Shown here in pieces: positions 16,951-25,482 of a stretch of DNA of 64,000 nucleotides; position 1 is the first letter of the stretch; the number at the start of each line of letters is the position of its first letter. The notes under the pieces are model-generated. The model was not told the origin of the DNA and made no database searches. It was given only the letters and a program-made list of their open reading frames with translations. The stretch is taken from contig JADJCS010000020.1 in assembly GCA_016703105.1 (NCBI GenBank), positions 186,001 through 250,000 on the forward strand. Direction: 5' to 3'. Position numbers and translations under genes: made by a program. Origin of the DNA: Flavobacteriales bacterium (GTDB taxonomy: Bacteria > Bacteroidota > Bacteroidia > Flavobacteriales_F > PHOS-HE28).

Positions 16951-17963
16951 AGAAGGTCATCATCCTTGCCTTGATCGCGGCGTTCATCGGGCTGGTGTAC
17001 CTGTTCCCGCACAGCATGCTCGAGCCCGGGGAACTGGTGGAAGGACACCAGAAGACCCGCGACAATTGTTTCTCCTGCCATCAGCCCTTCGGAGGTCTGC
17101 CCAATGCCAAGTGCATCGTCTGTCACACGGTTGGCGAGATCGGGAAGGATACACTGCTGAACACGGGACCGACGCTTTTCCATGAGGCGCTCAGCGGTAT
17201 GGAGTGCGTGGAATGCCATAGCGAGCACATGGGGCGGAACGCGGACCTGACCATGGGCGGCTTCGAGCACGCACTGGTCCCAGCAGCCATAGTGGAGGAC
17301 TGCAACCGTTGCCATGCGAAACCAACGGACGAACTGCACACGCCGCTGCCCAACAAATGCGCGGCCTGCCATGATACGCAGGGCTGGAAACCCGCACGCG
17401 AATTCGACCATTCCTTGCTGTCGGCAGCGAGTAAAAGCGATTGTGCGAGTTGCCACCAGCGCCCCACCGATACGCTACATGAACGCATGAAGGGCAATTG
17501 TGCCAGCTGCCACTCGACCACCGCATGGAAGCCCGCAACCTTCGATCATGCCGCTTTGTCCGCTGCGGAGAAGGACCATTGCGCAACCTGCCACCAACCG
17601 CCCAAGGATGCTTTCCACCAAGGCACCAAGGACAATTGCGCCAGTTGCCATGGCACGAACGCATGGTCGCCTTCCACGTTCGATCACTCGGCGTACTTCC
17701 GATTGGATGGCGACCACAACGCGAAGTGCGCCACCTGTCACCAAGCCAACAACTACGGCAGCTACACCTGCTACGGTTGCCACGAGCATACACCGGGCAA
17801 TATCATCGGCGAGCACCAGGAAGAGGGGATCACGAACATCACCGACTGCGTGCGATGCCACCGCAGCGGTGATGAGGATGACATCCGCATGGATGGACGG
17901 TCCGGAAGCGAAGGCGGGGAAGGTGCCCGCAAAGGCCGTGATCGTGAAGGGGAGGACGATTGA
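16947..17963 (+). CDS. 12-heme c-type cytochrome, membrane-anchored or periplasmic
   Basis: The ATG at 16947 gives 338 residues starting with a hydrophobic segment (MKKVIILALIAAFIGLVYLF) that is a signal peptide or an N-terminal anchor. I count 12 CxxCH heme-binding motifs. In the middle they come in modules of about 44 residues with two CxxCH plus an FDH and an LH/FH histidine, which would supply the distal ligands for bis-His hemes. The tail is unusually charged (Gly/Asp/Arg-rich, ending GEDD). The start overlaps the preceding cytochrome b-like gene, so the pair probably forms a membrane-to-periplasm electron exit. Confidence 0.9.
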   Translation: MKKVIILALIAAFIGLVYLFPHSMLEPGELVEGHQKTRDNCFSCHQPFGGLPNAKCIVCHTVGEIGKDTLLNTGPTLFHEALSGMECVECHSEHMGRNADLTMGGFEHALVPAAIVEDCNRCHAKPTDELHTPLPNKCAACHDTQGWKPAREFDHSLLSAASKSDCASCHQRPTDTLHERMKGNCASCHSTTAWKPATFDHAALSAAEKDHCATCHQPPKDAFHQGTKDNCASCHGTNAWSPSTFDHSAYFRLDGDHNAKCATCHQANNYGSYTCYGCHEHTPGNIIGEHQEEGITNITDCVRCHRSGDEDDIRMDGRSGSEGGEGARKGRDREGEDD

Positions 17964-17982
17964 ACCGTGCCCCTGACCTGAC

Positions 17983-18057
17983 GGGCTTCCCGACGGCCGT
18001 GAAGCAGATGATCGAGGACCCCAGCAAGATGGTCTTCGGCGACATGGTGCCGGGGGA
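17983..18057 (+). pseudogene. relic of an E2 (sucB-like) C-terminus
   Basis: This stretch encodes AVKQMIEDPSKMVFG, almost identical to AVKQMIEDPDKMVFG at the end of the sucB gene 3 kb upstream (14966-15040). The DNA also matches over about 60 bp with only a handful of mismatches. Nothing E2-like lies before or after it. It is a leftover from a duplicated or rearranged 2-oxoacid dehydrogenase E2 gene, not a functional gene. Confidence 0.7.
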
Positions 18058-18223
18058 TTGCATTTCAGGTCGTAGGTCTTGGGTGGTTCTCTGCTGCTCG
18101 GAGGCATCGGGCAGCCCCTGTGTCCTTCCGGGGATCACATGTTCAGGGACCGATCCGTCCGGTTCCGTCGAAGGGAAATCCCGTTCGGGGGATATTGTCA
18201 TGGAACTGCCATGGCTTGCTTCC

Positions 18224-18231
18224 TACCTTCG
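18224..18231 (+). promoter_or_regulatory. -7 box TACCTTCG before the small secreted protein gene
   Basis: TACCTTCG ends 8 nt before the ATG at 18240, the same arrangement as at sucA. Confidence 0.4.
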
Positions 18232-18239
18232 AGGCCGGT

Positions 18240-18626
18240 ATGAAGAACTTCGCGGCTTACCTCCTCATTCTCCATGTGCTGTTGAGCACTTGGGCGCCGG
18301 GCGGGCTTGCGGAGGTGGCACGCCTTCCTTCCCTTCAGAGCCATTACGCGGAGCACTTCCTGGAAAGCGGTGGCACCATGGGGTGGGGTGAGTTCCTGAA
18401 ACTCCACTTCGCGGACCCGGAACATGAGCGCCAGGATGCGGACAGGCACAGTGCCTTGCCCTTCCATGGTCCTTCCATGGCCATGCACATGTTCCTGCCG
18501 CCGGCAGCATCGGCCAGTGCGATACCCGCCGTGGTGACCCCCCACGTCCGTCCTGGGACCCTAGCGGCCGAAGTGGGCCAGTGGCCCGGGCGATCGGTGT
18601 TCCATCCGCCCAAGTCGATCGGTTGA
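18240..18626 (+). CDS. small secreted protein, paralogue of 32834-33223
   Basis: The ATG at 18240 gives 128 residues with a hydrophobic N-terminus (MKNFAAYLLILHVLLSTWA). The mature part is His-rich (LHFADPEHERQDADRH, LPFHGPSMAMHMF) and ends in RSVFHPPKSIG. A second gene at the far edge of the cytochrome region encodes a protein with the same plan and an identical last 11 residues. Both resemble small Bacteroidota proteins with a VEFLxLHY-type core and a W/F-x-PP-K end that I recall near metal or cytochrome loci; their function is unknown to me. Confidence 0.7.
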   Translation: MKNFAAYLLILHVLLSTWAPGGLAEVARLPSLQSHYAEHFLESGGTMGWGEFLKLHFADPEHERQDADRHSALPFHGPSMAMHMFLPPAASASAIPAVVTPHVRPGTLAAEVGQWPGRSVFHPPKSIG

Positions 18627-18941
18627 GGCGCGTGGGCAGGAACCCCCTGCCGCGCGGACAAGAGCCACTGCTGCTCGGCGGGTTCTTGAACAGTCGTCAA
18701 CCGTCAATTCCAGTTCATGCGGACCCTTGGGGCCATAGTCTTCAACATCATCTTGCTGCAACGCTGGTCCATGGCGATCATTCCGGTGCACTCGGCGAAT
18801 ATCTGCGATCTGGCGCCATGAGAGGTCGGACCTTCCCCCATATCCCGGCGTATGATGTTCGTTGTGTGGGCCGCATCGGATGCATGTGCATCGTAGCGTC
18901 ATATTGGGAACGACTGAACCTACCGGCTTGACAGGACATTC
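18627..18941. other. 315-bp gap before the second cytochrome operon
   Basis: No convincing gene is present. Frames across it are short and lack family features. The right part (18890-18941) must hold the promoter and leader for the oxidoreductase/cytochrome operon, but I see no clear TAnnTTTG box. About 18768-18810 has a weak likeness to 32646-32690, the gap upstream of the CcsBA gene. Confidence 0.4.
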
Positions 18942-19802
18942 ATGACGCGCACCACCCACACCCTCTTCATCGGAACCATGTCGGCCATCGTCGTCGTGGT
19001 GACCGTGTATCTCTCGTACGTCGGCTGGTCCTACTACCAATTGCCGCTGGAGGAGCGATTCTATCACCCGCAGCACAACTGGTTCAAGCCGAGCGGCGCC
19101 TACGGCCATGGCATCGGTATCCTCGGCACCTTCCTCATCTTGTTCGGTGTGGTGATCTACATCGCGCGCAAACGCTACAACTTCATGACGAAGCAGCTCC
19201 GGCTGAAGTACCTGCTGGAGTTCCACATTTTCCTCTGCACGCTGGGGCCGATCCTCATCCTCTTCCACACGGCCTTCAAATTCGGCGGACTGGTCTCAGT
19301 GGCGTTCTGGAGCATGGTGGCCGTGGTTGCCAGCGGCGTCATCGGGCGCTTCATCTACATCCAGATACCGCGCACCGTGGAGGGTCGCGAACTCAGCCTG
19401 AACGAGGTGAAGGGTATGCGAGCCAAACTGGTCGAGAACCTGAAGCAGAGCGTTGGCCTCGACGAGCAACTGATCCCGTTGATCGTCGGCACCACGGACG
19501 GCGAGGGTGCTGCCGCAAAGCGCAGATCGTTCATTTCCAGGTACCTCGATGAACGCAAGGCCGTCGGTGTGATCCGGTCATCCTTGAAGGCGAAGAACAT
19601 GGCGCGTGAGGAGCAGGCATCCATCATCCGCATGGTGAAAGAAGAGTTCGCCTTGTCCCACCGGATCGGTCGATTGCTCACCATGCAGAAACTGTTCAAG
19701 TACTGGCATGTGGCGCACCTGCCCTTCGCGTTGATCATGCTCATCGTGCTCATCATACACGTGGCCGTTACGTTGTCCTTCGGATACAAGTGGATCTTCT
19801 GA
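18942..19802 (+). CDS. second di-heme cytochrome-b-like membrane protein
   Basis: This 286-residue protein has five predicted membrane helices (about 8-28, 56-75, 93-113, 117-140 and 256-278). Histidines 95/109 and 259/273 are each 14 apart within a helix, matching the layout of the protein at 16384. A charged cytoplasmic segment (about 145-250) separates helices four and five. The last helix begins YWHVAHLPFAL, compared with QWRVVHLPIAF in the other protein, so the two are homologous. It would carry two b hemes between the flavoprotein encoded next and periplasmic cytochromes. The following start overlaps its stop by 1 nt. Confidence 0.78.
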   Translation: MTRTTHTLFIGTMSAIVVVVTVYLSYVGWSYYQLPLEERFYHPQHNWFKPSGAYGHGIGILGTFLILFGVVIYIARKRYNFMTKQLRLKYLLEFHIFLCTLGPILILFHTAFKFGGLVSVAFWSMVAVVASGVIGRFIYIQIPRTVEGRELSLNEVKGMRAKLVENLKQSVGLDEQLIPLIVGTTDGEGAAAKRRSFISRYLDERKAVGVIRSSLKAKNMAREEQASIIRMVKEEFALSHRIGRLLTMQKLFKYWHVAHLPFALIMLIVLIIHVAVTLSFGYKWIF

Positions 19803-21133
19803 TGGAAGTGCTGATCGAACAAATAGCGATCTACGGTTCGGTGCTCCTGCTCTGCGGGCTCACCATCTTCTTCTACATGCGCAGCCTCAAAAAGAAGTCC
19901 GCGATCGTGGAGAAGAAAGTGGCCAAGGCCAAGGAGGAAGGCATGTTCGAGCCGGTATCGCTGCATCCGTACATCGACCTGAACACCTGCATCGGTAGTG
20001 CAGCGTGCGTGGCCGACTGTCCGGAAAAGGACATCCTCGGCATCGTGGACGGCAAGGCCACGGTGATCCTCGCCAGCAACTGCGTGGGCCATGGCGCTTG
20101 CTTCCACGCCTGCCCGGTGCAGGCCATCTCCCTGCGCATCGGCACCGAGACGCGCGGCATCGATCTGCCGCACGTGGATCAGACTTTCGAGACCAACATC
20201 AAAGGGATCTACATCGCGGGGGAGCTCGGCGGCATGGGTTTGATCAGGAATGGTGTGGAACAGGGTAAGCAGGCCATGGCGAATATCGCGAGCGCCAAGA
20301 AGCCCAGGGCCGAAGGCGTGCTCGATGTGGTGATCATCGGCGCCGGACCGGCCGGTATCTCGGCCACGTTGGAAGCGAAAAAGCAAGGCTTGACCAGCGC
20401 CACGTTGGAGCAGGATTCGCTCGGCGGCACCGTGTACACGTTCCCACGCTCCAAGCTCGTGATGACCTCACCGATGGACCTTCCATTGCATGGCAAGGTG
20501 AAGTTGTACGACACCACGAAGGATGAACTGCTCCAGCTCTGGCGGAAGGTGATCAGTGAGCACAAGATCGAGATCACCGAGAACACGAAAGTGGATGCCA
20601 TCGTGCCACAGAAGGACGGGACGTTCAAGCTGTCCACCAACGTGGGCAAGGACTATATCTGCAACAATGTTCTGTTGGCCATCGGCCGCCGCGGAACACC
20701 AAGAAAATTGGGCATACCCGGCGAAGAGTCGACCAAGGTGGCCTACCGGTTATTGGAACCCGAGAACATCGCTGGCAAGAAAGTCGTGGTTGTGGGCGGT
20801 GGTGATGCCGGTGTGGAATCCGCGATGCTGCTGATGAACGACAATGAAGTGCTCTTGGTCAATCGCAACGAGAATTTCGCGGGTATCAAACCCAAGAACC
20901 GTGAAGCAGTGACCGCAGCCATCGATGCCGGGAAAATGAAGGCGGTCTACAAGGCCAACTTGGTATCCATAGCACCGGAATCCGTGTTGTGCAAAGTGGG
21001 TGAAGACACGCAGCAACTGCCGAACGACCTCGTGTACATTTTCGCTGGTGGTGAACTCCCTACCGGCTTCTTGCAGAAGGCCGGCATTGAGATCACAAAA
21101 CGGTTCGGACATATCGTGAAGAAGCACACGTGA
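19802..21133 (+). CDS. membrane-anchored ferredoxin-like/FAD NAD(P)-binding oxidoreductase
   Basis: The ATG at 19802 gives 443 residues. Residues 6-26 form one membrane helix, and the Lys-rich stretch after it places the rest in the cytoplasm. Residues 58-110 resemble a two-cluster ferredoxin, but each motif reads C-x5-C-x3-CP (Cys 63/69/73 and 94/100/104), with Ser66 and His97 where the second cysteine normally sits. Residues 174-440 form a pyridine-nucleotide-disulfide-type flavoprotein with GAGPAG (180-185) and a second GGGDAG. There is no CxxC redox pair, so it is not a thioredoxin reductase. It probably exchanges electrons between NAD(P)H and the adjacent cytochrome b. Its stop overlaps the next gene (GTGA). 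Confidence 0.85.
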   Translation: MEVLIEQIAIYGSVLLLCGLTIFFYMRSLKKKSAIVEKKVAKAKEEGMFEPVSLHPYIDLNTCIGSAACVADCPEKDILGIVDGKATVILASNCVGHGACFHACPVQAISLRIGTETRGIDLPHVDQTFETNIKGIYIAGELGGMGLIRNGVEQGKQAMANIASAKKPRAEGVLDVVIIGAGPAGISATLEAKKQGLTSATLEQDSLGGTVYTFPRSKLVMTSPMDLPLHGKVKLYDTTKDELLQLWRKVISEHKIEITENTKVDAIVPQKDGTFKLSTNVGKDYICNNVLLAIGRRGTPRKLGIPGEESTKVAYRLLEPENIAGKKVVVVGGGDAGVESAMLLMNDNEVLLVNRNENFAGIKPKNREAVTAAIDAGKMKAVYKANLVSIAPESVLCKVGEDTQQLPNDLVYIFAGGELPTGFLQKAGIEITKRFGHIVKKHT

Positions 21134-22752
21134 GATCCCTCGCGACATACCTGTTCGTTGTGCTATCGCTGGTGGCGATGACAAGTCGTGCGCAATTGTC
21201 GCCGGGGGATCTGACCACCGCGCATGCCAACTTGGAGGGCATGAGCAACTGCACGCAGTGCCACGATCTGGGCAACAAGGTGACGAACGCCAAGTGCCTG
21301 GAGTGCCATAAGGAGATCAAGTCGCTCATCACGCAGAAAAAGGGCTACCACGCAAGCAAGGACGTGAAGGCGAAGGATTGCTTCACCTGCCACAGCGAGC
21401 ACCATGGACGGAAGTTCGAGATGGTGCGCTTCGATGAGAAGACGTTCGATCACGGGTTGACGGGCTATGCCCTCACCGGCGCGCACAAGCCCGTTGACTG
21501 CCGCGAATGCCACCTACCGGACAACATCGCGGACAAGGAGTTGAAGAAGCGGGACAAGACCTTCCTCGGCCTGGACCAGAAGTGCCTTTCCTGTCACGAC
21601 GACTTCCATCAGAGCACGATGGACAAGGATTGCCTGAAGTGCCATACCATGACGGCATGGAAGCCGGCCAGCGTGTTCGATCACGACAAGACCGATTTCC
21701 CGCTCAAGGGAAAGCACATCCCTGTGGATTGCAAGGAATGTCACGCCATCACCACCAAGAACGGCAAGCAGTTCCAAGCGTTCGGCGATGTGCCCCACAC
21801 GGATTGCAAGGCGTGCCACGATGATCCGCACAACGCGCACTTCACCAACGCTTGCGCCCAGTGCCACACGGAGAACGCCTTCTCGACCTTCGCAGGGAAG
21901 GACCGCTTCGACCACAACACCACGCCGTTCAAGTTGAACGGCAAGCACAAGACCACCGATTGCTTTGAATGCCACAAGCGCACCAGCGATCCGCTAACGG
22001 TCTTCCAGGACCGGGCCGGGGTGGCGATGAACCAATGTGCCACGTGCCACAAGGACCAGCACGATGGGAAGTTCGGCACGGACTGCGCGAAGTGCCACCA
22101 GGAGAAAGGCTGGGTCGCCGTGAAGTCGATGGACTTCTTCGATCACAGTGTCACCGACTTCCCATTGCAGGGAAAGCACGTTGACGTGGATTGCAAGAAG
22201 TGTCACAAAGGGCGGTACACCGATCCGATCGTTTTCGTGGCGTGCAATAGCTGCCATGCTGACTTCCACAAAGGCGAGTTCGCTGAGAACGGTGTGTCGC
22301 CGGATTGCGTGGAGTGCCACTTCCTCACCGATGGGTTCGATGTGAGCATGTATTCCTTGGAGCAGCACGCCACAACGAAATTCCCGCTGGACGGGGCGCA
22401 TGTGGCCACACCCTGCTCCGAATGCCATTTGAACGAGAAATGGAAGAAAGGTGCCGAGAATTCGACCGGAGAGAAGTGGAAATTCCGCGAACTGGCAATG
22501 GCCTGCGCTGATTGCCACGACAACGTGCACGGTGAAGAGTTCGCACAGTCAGGTATTACGGATTGCAAGCGTTGCCACGTTACCGGCGACTGGTTCCCCA
22601 GCTTGTTCGATCATACCAAGACGGCTTTTCCGCTGGAAGGTGAACACAAGACCGTGGATTGCCGGGAGTGCCACAAGAACCCTGCGGAGGGCAATGAGAA
22701 ATTGGGGTCGTTCAAGATCGCGAAGTACCAATGCATAGACTGCCACAAATAG
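21130..22752 (+). CDS. 20-heme c-type cytochrome
   Basis: Translation starts at a GTG overlapping the previous stop. The 540-residue product has a signal peptide (RSLATYLFVVLSLVAMTSRAQ) and 20 CxxCH motifs. Most occur in a repeating pattern of F-D-H, then F/Y-P/A-L-x-G-x-H, then Cys-x-x-Cys-His, with Lys/Asp-rich linkers (for example DFPLKGKHIPVDCKECH). The extra His in FDH and GxH would be the distal heme ligands. The mature protein is highly charged, unlike the Asn/Thr-rich 37-heme protein. A periplasmic shuttle between the inner-membrane module and outer cytochromes is a reasonable inference. Its last 22 nt overlap the next gene. Confidence 0.92.
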   Translation: MRSLATYLFVVLSLVAMTSRAQLSPGDLTTAHANLEGMSNCTQCHDLGNKVTNAKCLECHKEIKSLITQKKGYHASKDVKAKDCFTCHSEHHGRKFEMVRFDEKTFDHGLTGYALTGAHKPVDCRECHLPDNIADKELKKRDKTFLGLDQKCLSCHDDFHQSTMDKDCLKCHTMTAWKPASVFDHDKTDFPLKGKHIPVDCKECHAITTKNGKQFQAFGDVPHTDCKACHDDPHNAHFTNACAQCHTENAFSTFAGKDRFDHNTTPFKLNGKHKTTDCFECHKRTSDPLTVFQDRAGVAMNQCATCHKDQHDGKFGTDCAKCHQEKGWVAVKSMDFFDHSVTDFPLQGKHVDVDCKKCHKGRYTDPIVFVACNSCHADFHKGEFAENGVSPDCVECHFLTDGFDVSMYSLEQHATTKFPLDGAHVATPCSECHLNEKWKKGAENSTGEKWKFRELAMACADCHDNVHGEEFAQSGITDCKRCHVTGDWFPSLFDHTKTAFPLEGEHKTVDCRECHKNPAEGNEKLGSFKIAKYQCIDCHK

Positions 22753-25454
22753 GGGCCCTCCTGCTGGTAGCTGTGCGGTTGAACGCGCAGTCGCCGCACG
22801 GCGAAGCCATGAAAATGGATTGCGCCCAGTGCCATGTACCGGCGGATTGGACGAGCATTTCGGACAGCATTCCGTTCGACCATGATCTGACGCGCTATCC
22901 GCTCGTAGGCACTCACGCACAGGTGGAGTGCAAGGCGTGCCACACAACGCTCGTCTTCGATGAGGCTCCCGACCAGTGCAGTGCCTGCCACACCGATATG
23001 CACGGCATGACCGTTGGCGATGATTGTGCACGCTGCCACACACCCCGGAATTGGTTGGTTGATGCGATCCCTGAACTGCATGAGGAGAACGGGTTCCCCT
23101 TGATCGGTGCGCATGGCAATTTGAGCTGTGTGGACTGCCACACCTCGGAGACCGCGTTACGCTTTGACCGAATTGGCAATGACTGCATAAGTTGCCATGC
23201 GGATGATCTCCGGGCCACCCGGCATCCGGACCACATCATGGCCGGATTTTCGGACGATTGCATCCAGTGCCATGATCCGTTGGGCTCTGGTTGGAACACG
23301 GAGATCGTCGATCACGACTTCTTCCCTCTCATTTTAGGGCACGCCATTTCCGACTGCGACCAGTGCCACACGGGAGGTTCTTTCTCCACCTCCTCGTCGG
23401 AGTGCGTCAGTTGCCACCAGAACGACTTCTCAGGCACCGCCAACCCGGACCATACGGTTGCGGGATTCTCAACGGACTGCGCCACATGCCATACTATAAG
23501 CCCAGGGTGGACACCCGTGACCTATGATCACAGTGGCTATCCATTGATCGGTGCGCACGCGTTGGTGCATGATTGTGACCAATGCCACAACGGCAATTAC
23601 AACAACACGCCGAACACCTGCGAGGGCTGCCACCTGGCGGACTACAACGGCAGTGTCAACCCCAACCACACCGCTGCTGGCTTTTCCACGGATTGCGCGC
23701 AATGCCATGACGAGACGGCGTGGTCGCCGTCCGGTTATGATCACAACGGCTACCCACTGGTCGGGGCGCATACCACCGCAAGTTGCGATCAATGCCACAA
23801 CGGCAATTACAACAACACGCCGAACACCTGCGAGGGCTGCCACCTGGCGGACTACAATGGCAGTGCCAACCCCAACCACGCCGCTGCTGGCTTTTCCATG
23901 GATTGCGCGCAATGCCATGACGAGACGGCGTGGTCGCCGTCCGGCTATGATCACAACGGCTACCCGTTGGTCGGGGCGCATACCACCGCAAGTTGCGATC
24001 AATGCCACAACGGCAATTACAACAACACGCCGAACACCTGCGAGGGCTGCCACCTGGCGGACTACAATGGCACCACCGCCCCGAACCACACTTCCGCACA
24101 GTTCACCACGGACTGCACGCAATGCCACGACGAAGCGGCGTGGTCGCCGTCCTCATACGATCATGCGACCACGGGTTTCCCACTTACCGGCGGCCATGTC
24201 GGCGTTGACTGCGCGCAATGCCACTCCAACGGTTACCAGGGTACACCGATCAACTGTGATGCCTGCCACATGCCGGACTACAATGGCACCACCAACCCGA
24301 ACCATGCGGCGGCCCAGTTCCCTACGGATTGCACGATCTGTCACGATGAGACCGCCTGGGGGAACTCGACCTTTGATCATGGCACGACCAGCTTCCCGTT
24401 GACCGGGGGCCACTCCGGCGTTGCCTGTACGCAATGCCATTCCAATGGGTACCAGGGTACACCGACCAACTGTGATGCCTGCCACATGCCGGACTACAAT
24501 GGCACCACCGACCCGAACCATGCGGCGGCCCAGTTCCCCTCGGATTGCACGCAATGCCACGATGAGACAGCTTGGATCCCATCGAGCTATGACCACAACG
24601 GTTACCCACTGATGGGGTCGCACGCCACGGTCAGCTGCGACCAATGTCACAATGGCAACTACAACAATACACCGAGCACATGCGACGGATGTCACATGCC
24701 GGACTATAACGGGACGACCAACCCGGACCATGCCGCAGCTCAGTTCCCTGTGGATTGTGCACTATGCCACGATGAGACGGCCTGGAACAATTCGACCTTC
24801 GATCATAGTACGACCGATTTTCCCCTGACAGGTGGCCATGCGGGCGTCAACTGCATCGCCTGCCATTCCAATGGCTATCAGAGTATACCGACCAACTGCG
24901 ATGCCTGCCATATGCCGGATTACAATGGCACCACCAACCCGGACCATGCCGCTGCCCAATTCCCCACCGACTGTGCGCAATGCCACAATGAAACTTCCTG
25001 GACCCCTTCTACGTTCGATCATAGCGCGACGGGCTTTGCGCTGACCGGAGGGCATGCGGGCGCGAGTTGTCTCCAGTGCCATTCCAACGGCTATCAAGGC
25101 ACGCCGACGGATTGTGATGCGTGCCACATGGCGGATTTCAACGCCACCACCAACCCGGACCACCAGGCAGCCCAGTTCCCCACGGATTGCGCCCAGTGCC
25201 ACAGTATATCGGCATGGTCGCCTTCCACGTTCGATCACGACGGGATGTACTTCCCGATCTATAGTGGAACGCACAACGGGGAGTGGAACACGTGCGTTGA
25301 ATGCCACACCGACCCGAACGACTATAGTGTGTTCAGTTGCATCGATTGCCATGAGCACGACGACCAAGCCCAGGTCGACAATGATCATAGCGGGGAGAAC
25401 GGGTATTCGTACAACAGTGCCGCCTGCTTCAATTGCCATCCCAATGGGAATTGA
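22731..25454 (+). CDS. 37-heme c-type cytochrome with tandem three-heme repeats
   Basis: The 907-residue product begins with a signal peptide (MHRLPQIGALLLVAVRLNAQ) and contains 37 CxxCH motifs. The first ten and last four hemes match the 19-heme protein encoded next. Between them lies an array of about 70-residue modules. Each module has three CxxCH and exactly three further histidines, in N-x-D/N-H, F/Y-D-H and G-G/A-H, so every heme in the module could be bis-His ligated. The middle modules are Asn/Thr/Gly-rich (NGNYNNTPNTCEGCH), as in extracellular proteins. No T9SS sorting domain is present, so export beyond the periplasm would need another route. A filament-like or multi-heme chain is an inference. 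Confidence 0.92.
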   Translation: MHRLPQIGALLLVAVRLNAQSPHGEAMKMDCAQCHVPADWTSISDSIPFDHDLTRYPLVGTHAQVECKACHTTLVFDEAPDQCSACHTDMHGMTVGDDCARCHTPRNWLVDAIPELHEENGFPLIGAHGNLSCVDCHTSETALRFDRIGNDCISCHADDLRATRHPDHIMAGFSDDCIQCHDPLGSGWNTEIVDHDFFPLILGHAISDCDQCHTGGSFSTSSSECVSCHQNDFSGTANPDHTVAGFSTDCATCHTISPGWTPVTYDHSGYPLIGAHALVHDCDQCHNGNYNNTPNTCEGCHLADYNGSVNPNHTAAGFSTDCAQCHDETAWSPSGYDHNGYPLVGAHTTASCDQCHNGNYNNTPNTCEGCHLADYNGSANPNHAAAGFSMDCAQCHDETAWSPSGYDHNGYPLVGAHTTASCDQCHNGNYNNTPNTCEGCHLADYNGTTAPNHTSAQFTTDCTQCHDEAAWSPSSYDHATTGFPLTGGHVGVDCAQCHSNGYQGTPINCDACHMPDYNGTTNPNHAAAQFPTDCTICHDETAWGNSTFDHGTTSFPLTGGHSGVACTQCHSNGYQGTPTNCDACHMPDYNGTTDPNHAAAQFPSDCTQCHDETAWIPSSYDHNGYPLMGSHATVSCDQCHNGNYNNTPSTCDGCHMPDYNGTTNPDHAAAQFPVDCALCHDETAWNNSTFDHSTTDFPLTGGHAGVNCIACHSNGYQSIPTNCDACHMPDYNGTTNPDHAAAQFPTDCAQCHNETSWTPSTFDHSATGFALTGGHAGASCLQCHSNGYQGTPTDCDACHMADFNATTNPDHQAAQFPTDCAQCHSISAWSPSTFDHDGMYFPIYSGTHNGEWNTCVECHTDPNDYSVFSCIDCHEHDDQAQVDNDHSGENGYSYNSAACFNCHPNGN
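23580..24068 (+). repeat. 210-bp near-identical tandem repeat inside the 37-heme gene
   Basis: Copies at 23580-23789 and 23790-23999 differ at about 7 positions (about 97% identity). The first 69 bp of a third copy (24000-24068) are practically identical. Each 210-bp unit is one 70-residue three-heme module. This marks recent in-frame expansion of the array. Confidence 0.85.
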
Positions 25455-25482
25455 ACGTACGACGCGGATCCGCAGCAAGGCC

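Noticed and set aside
17960..18391. 144-codon plus-strand frame spanning the E2 relic
   Set aside because: It has no start context or family sequence outside the short E2-like part; the real gene here starts at 18240 in another frame.
23580..24068. CRISPR-like array
   Set aside because: The repeats are 210 bp long, contiguous and fully coding with CxxCH motifs, with no spacers.
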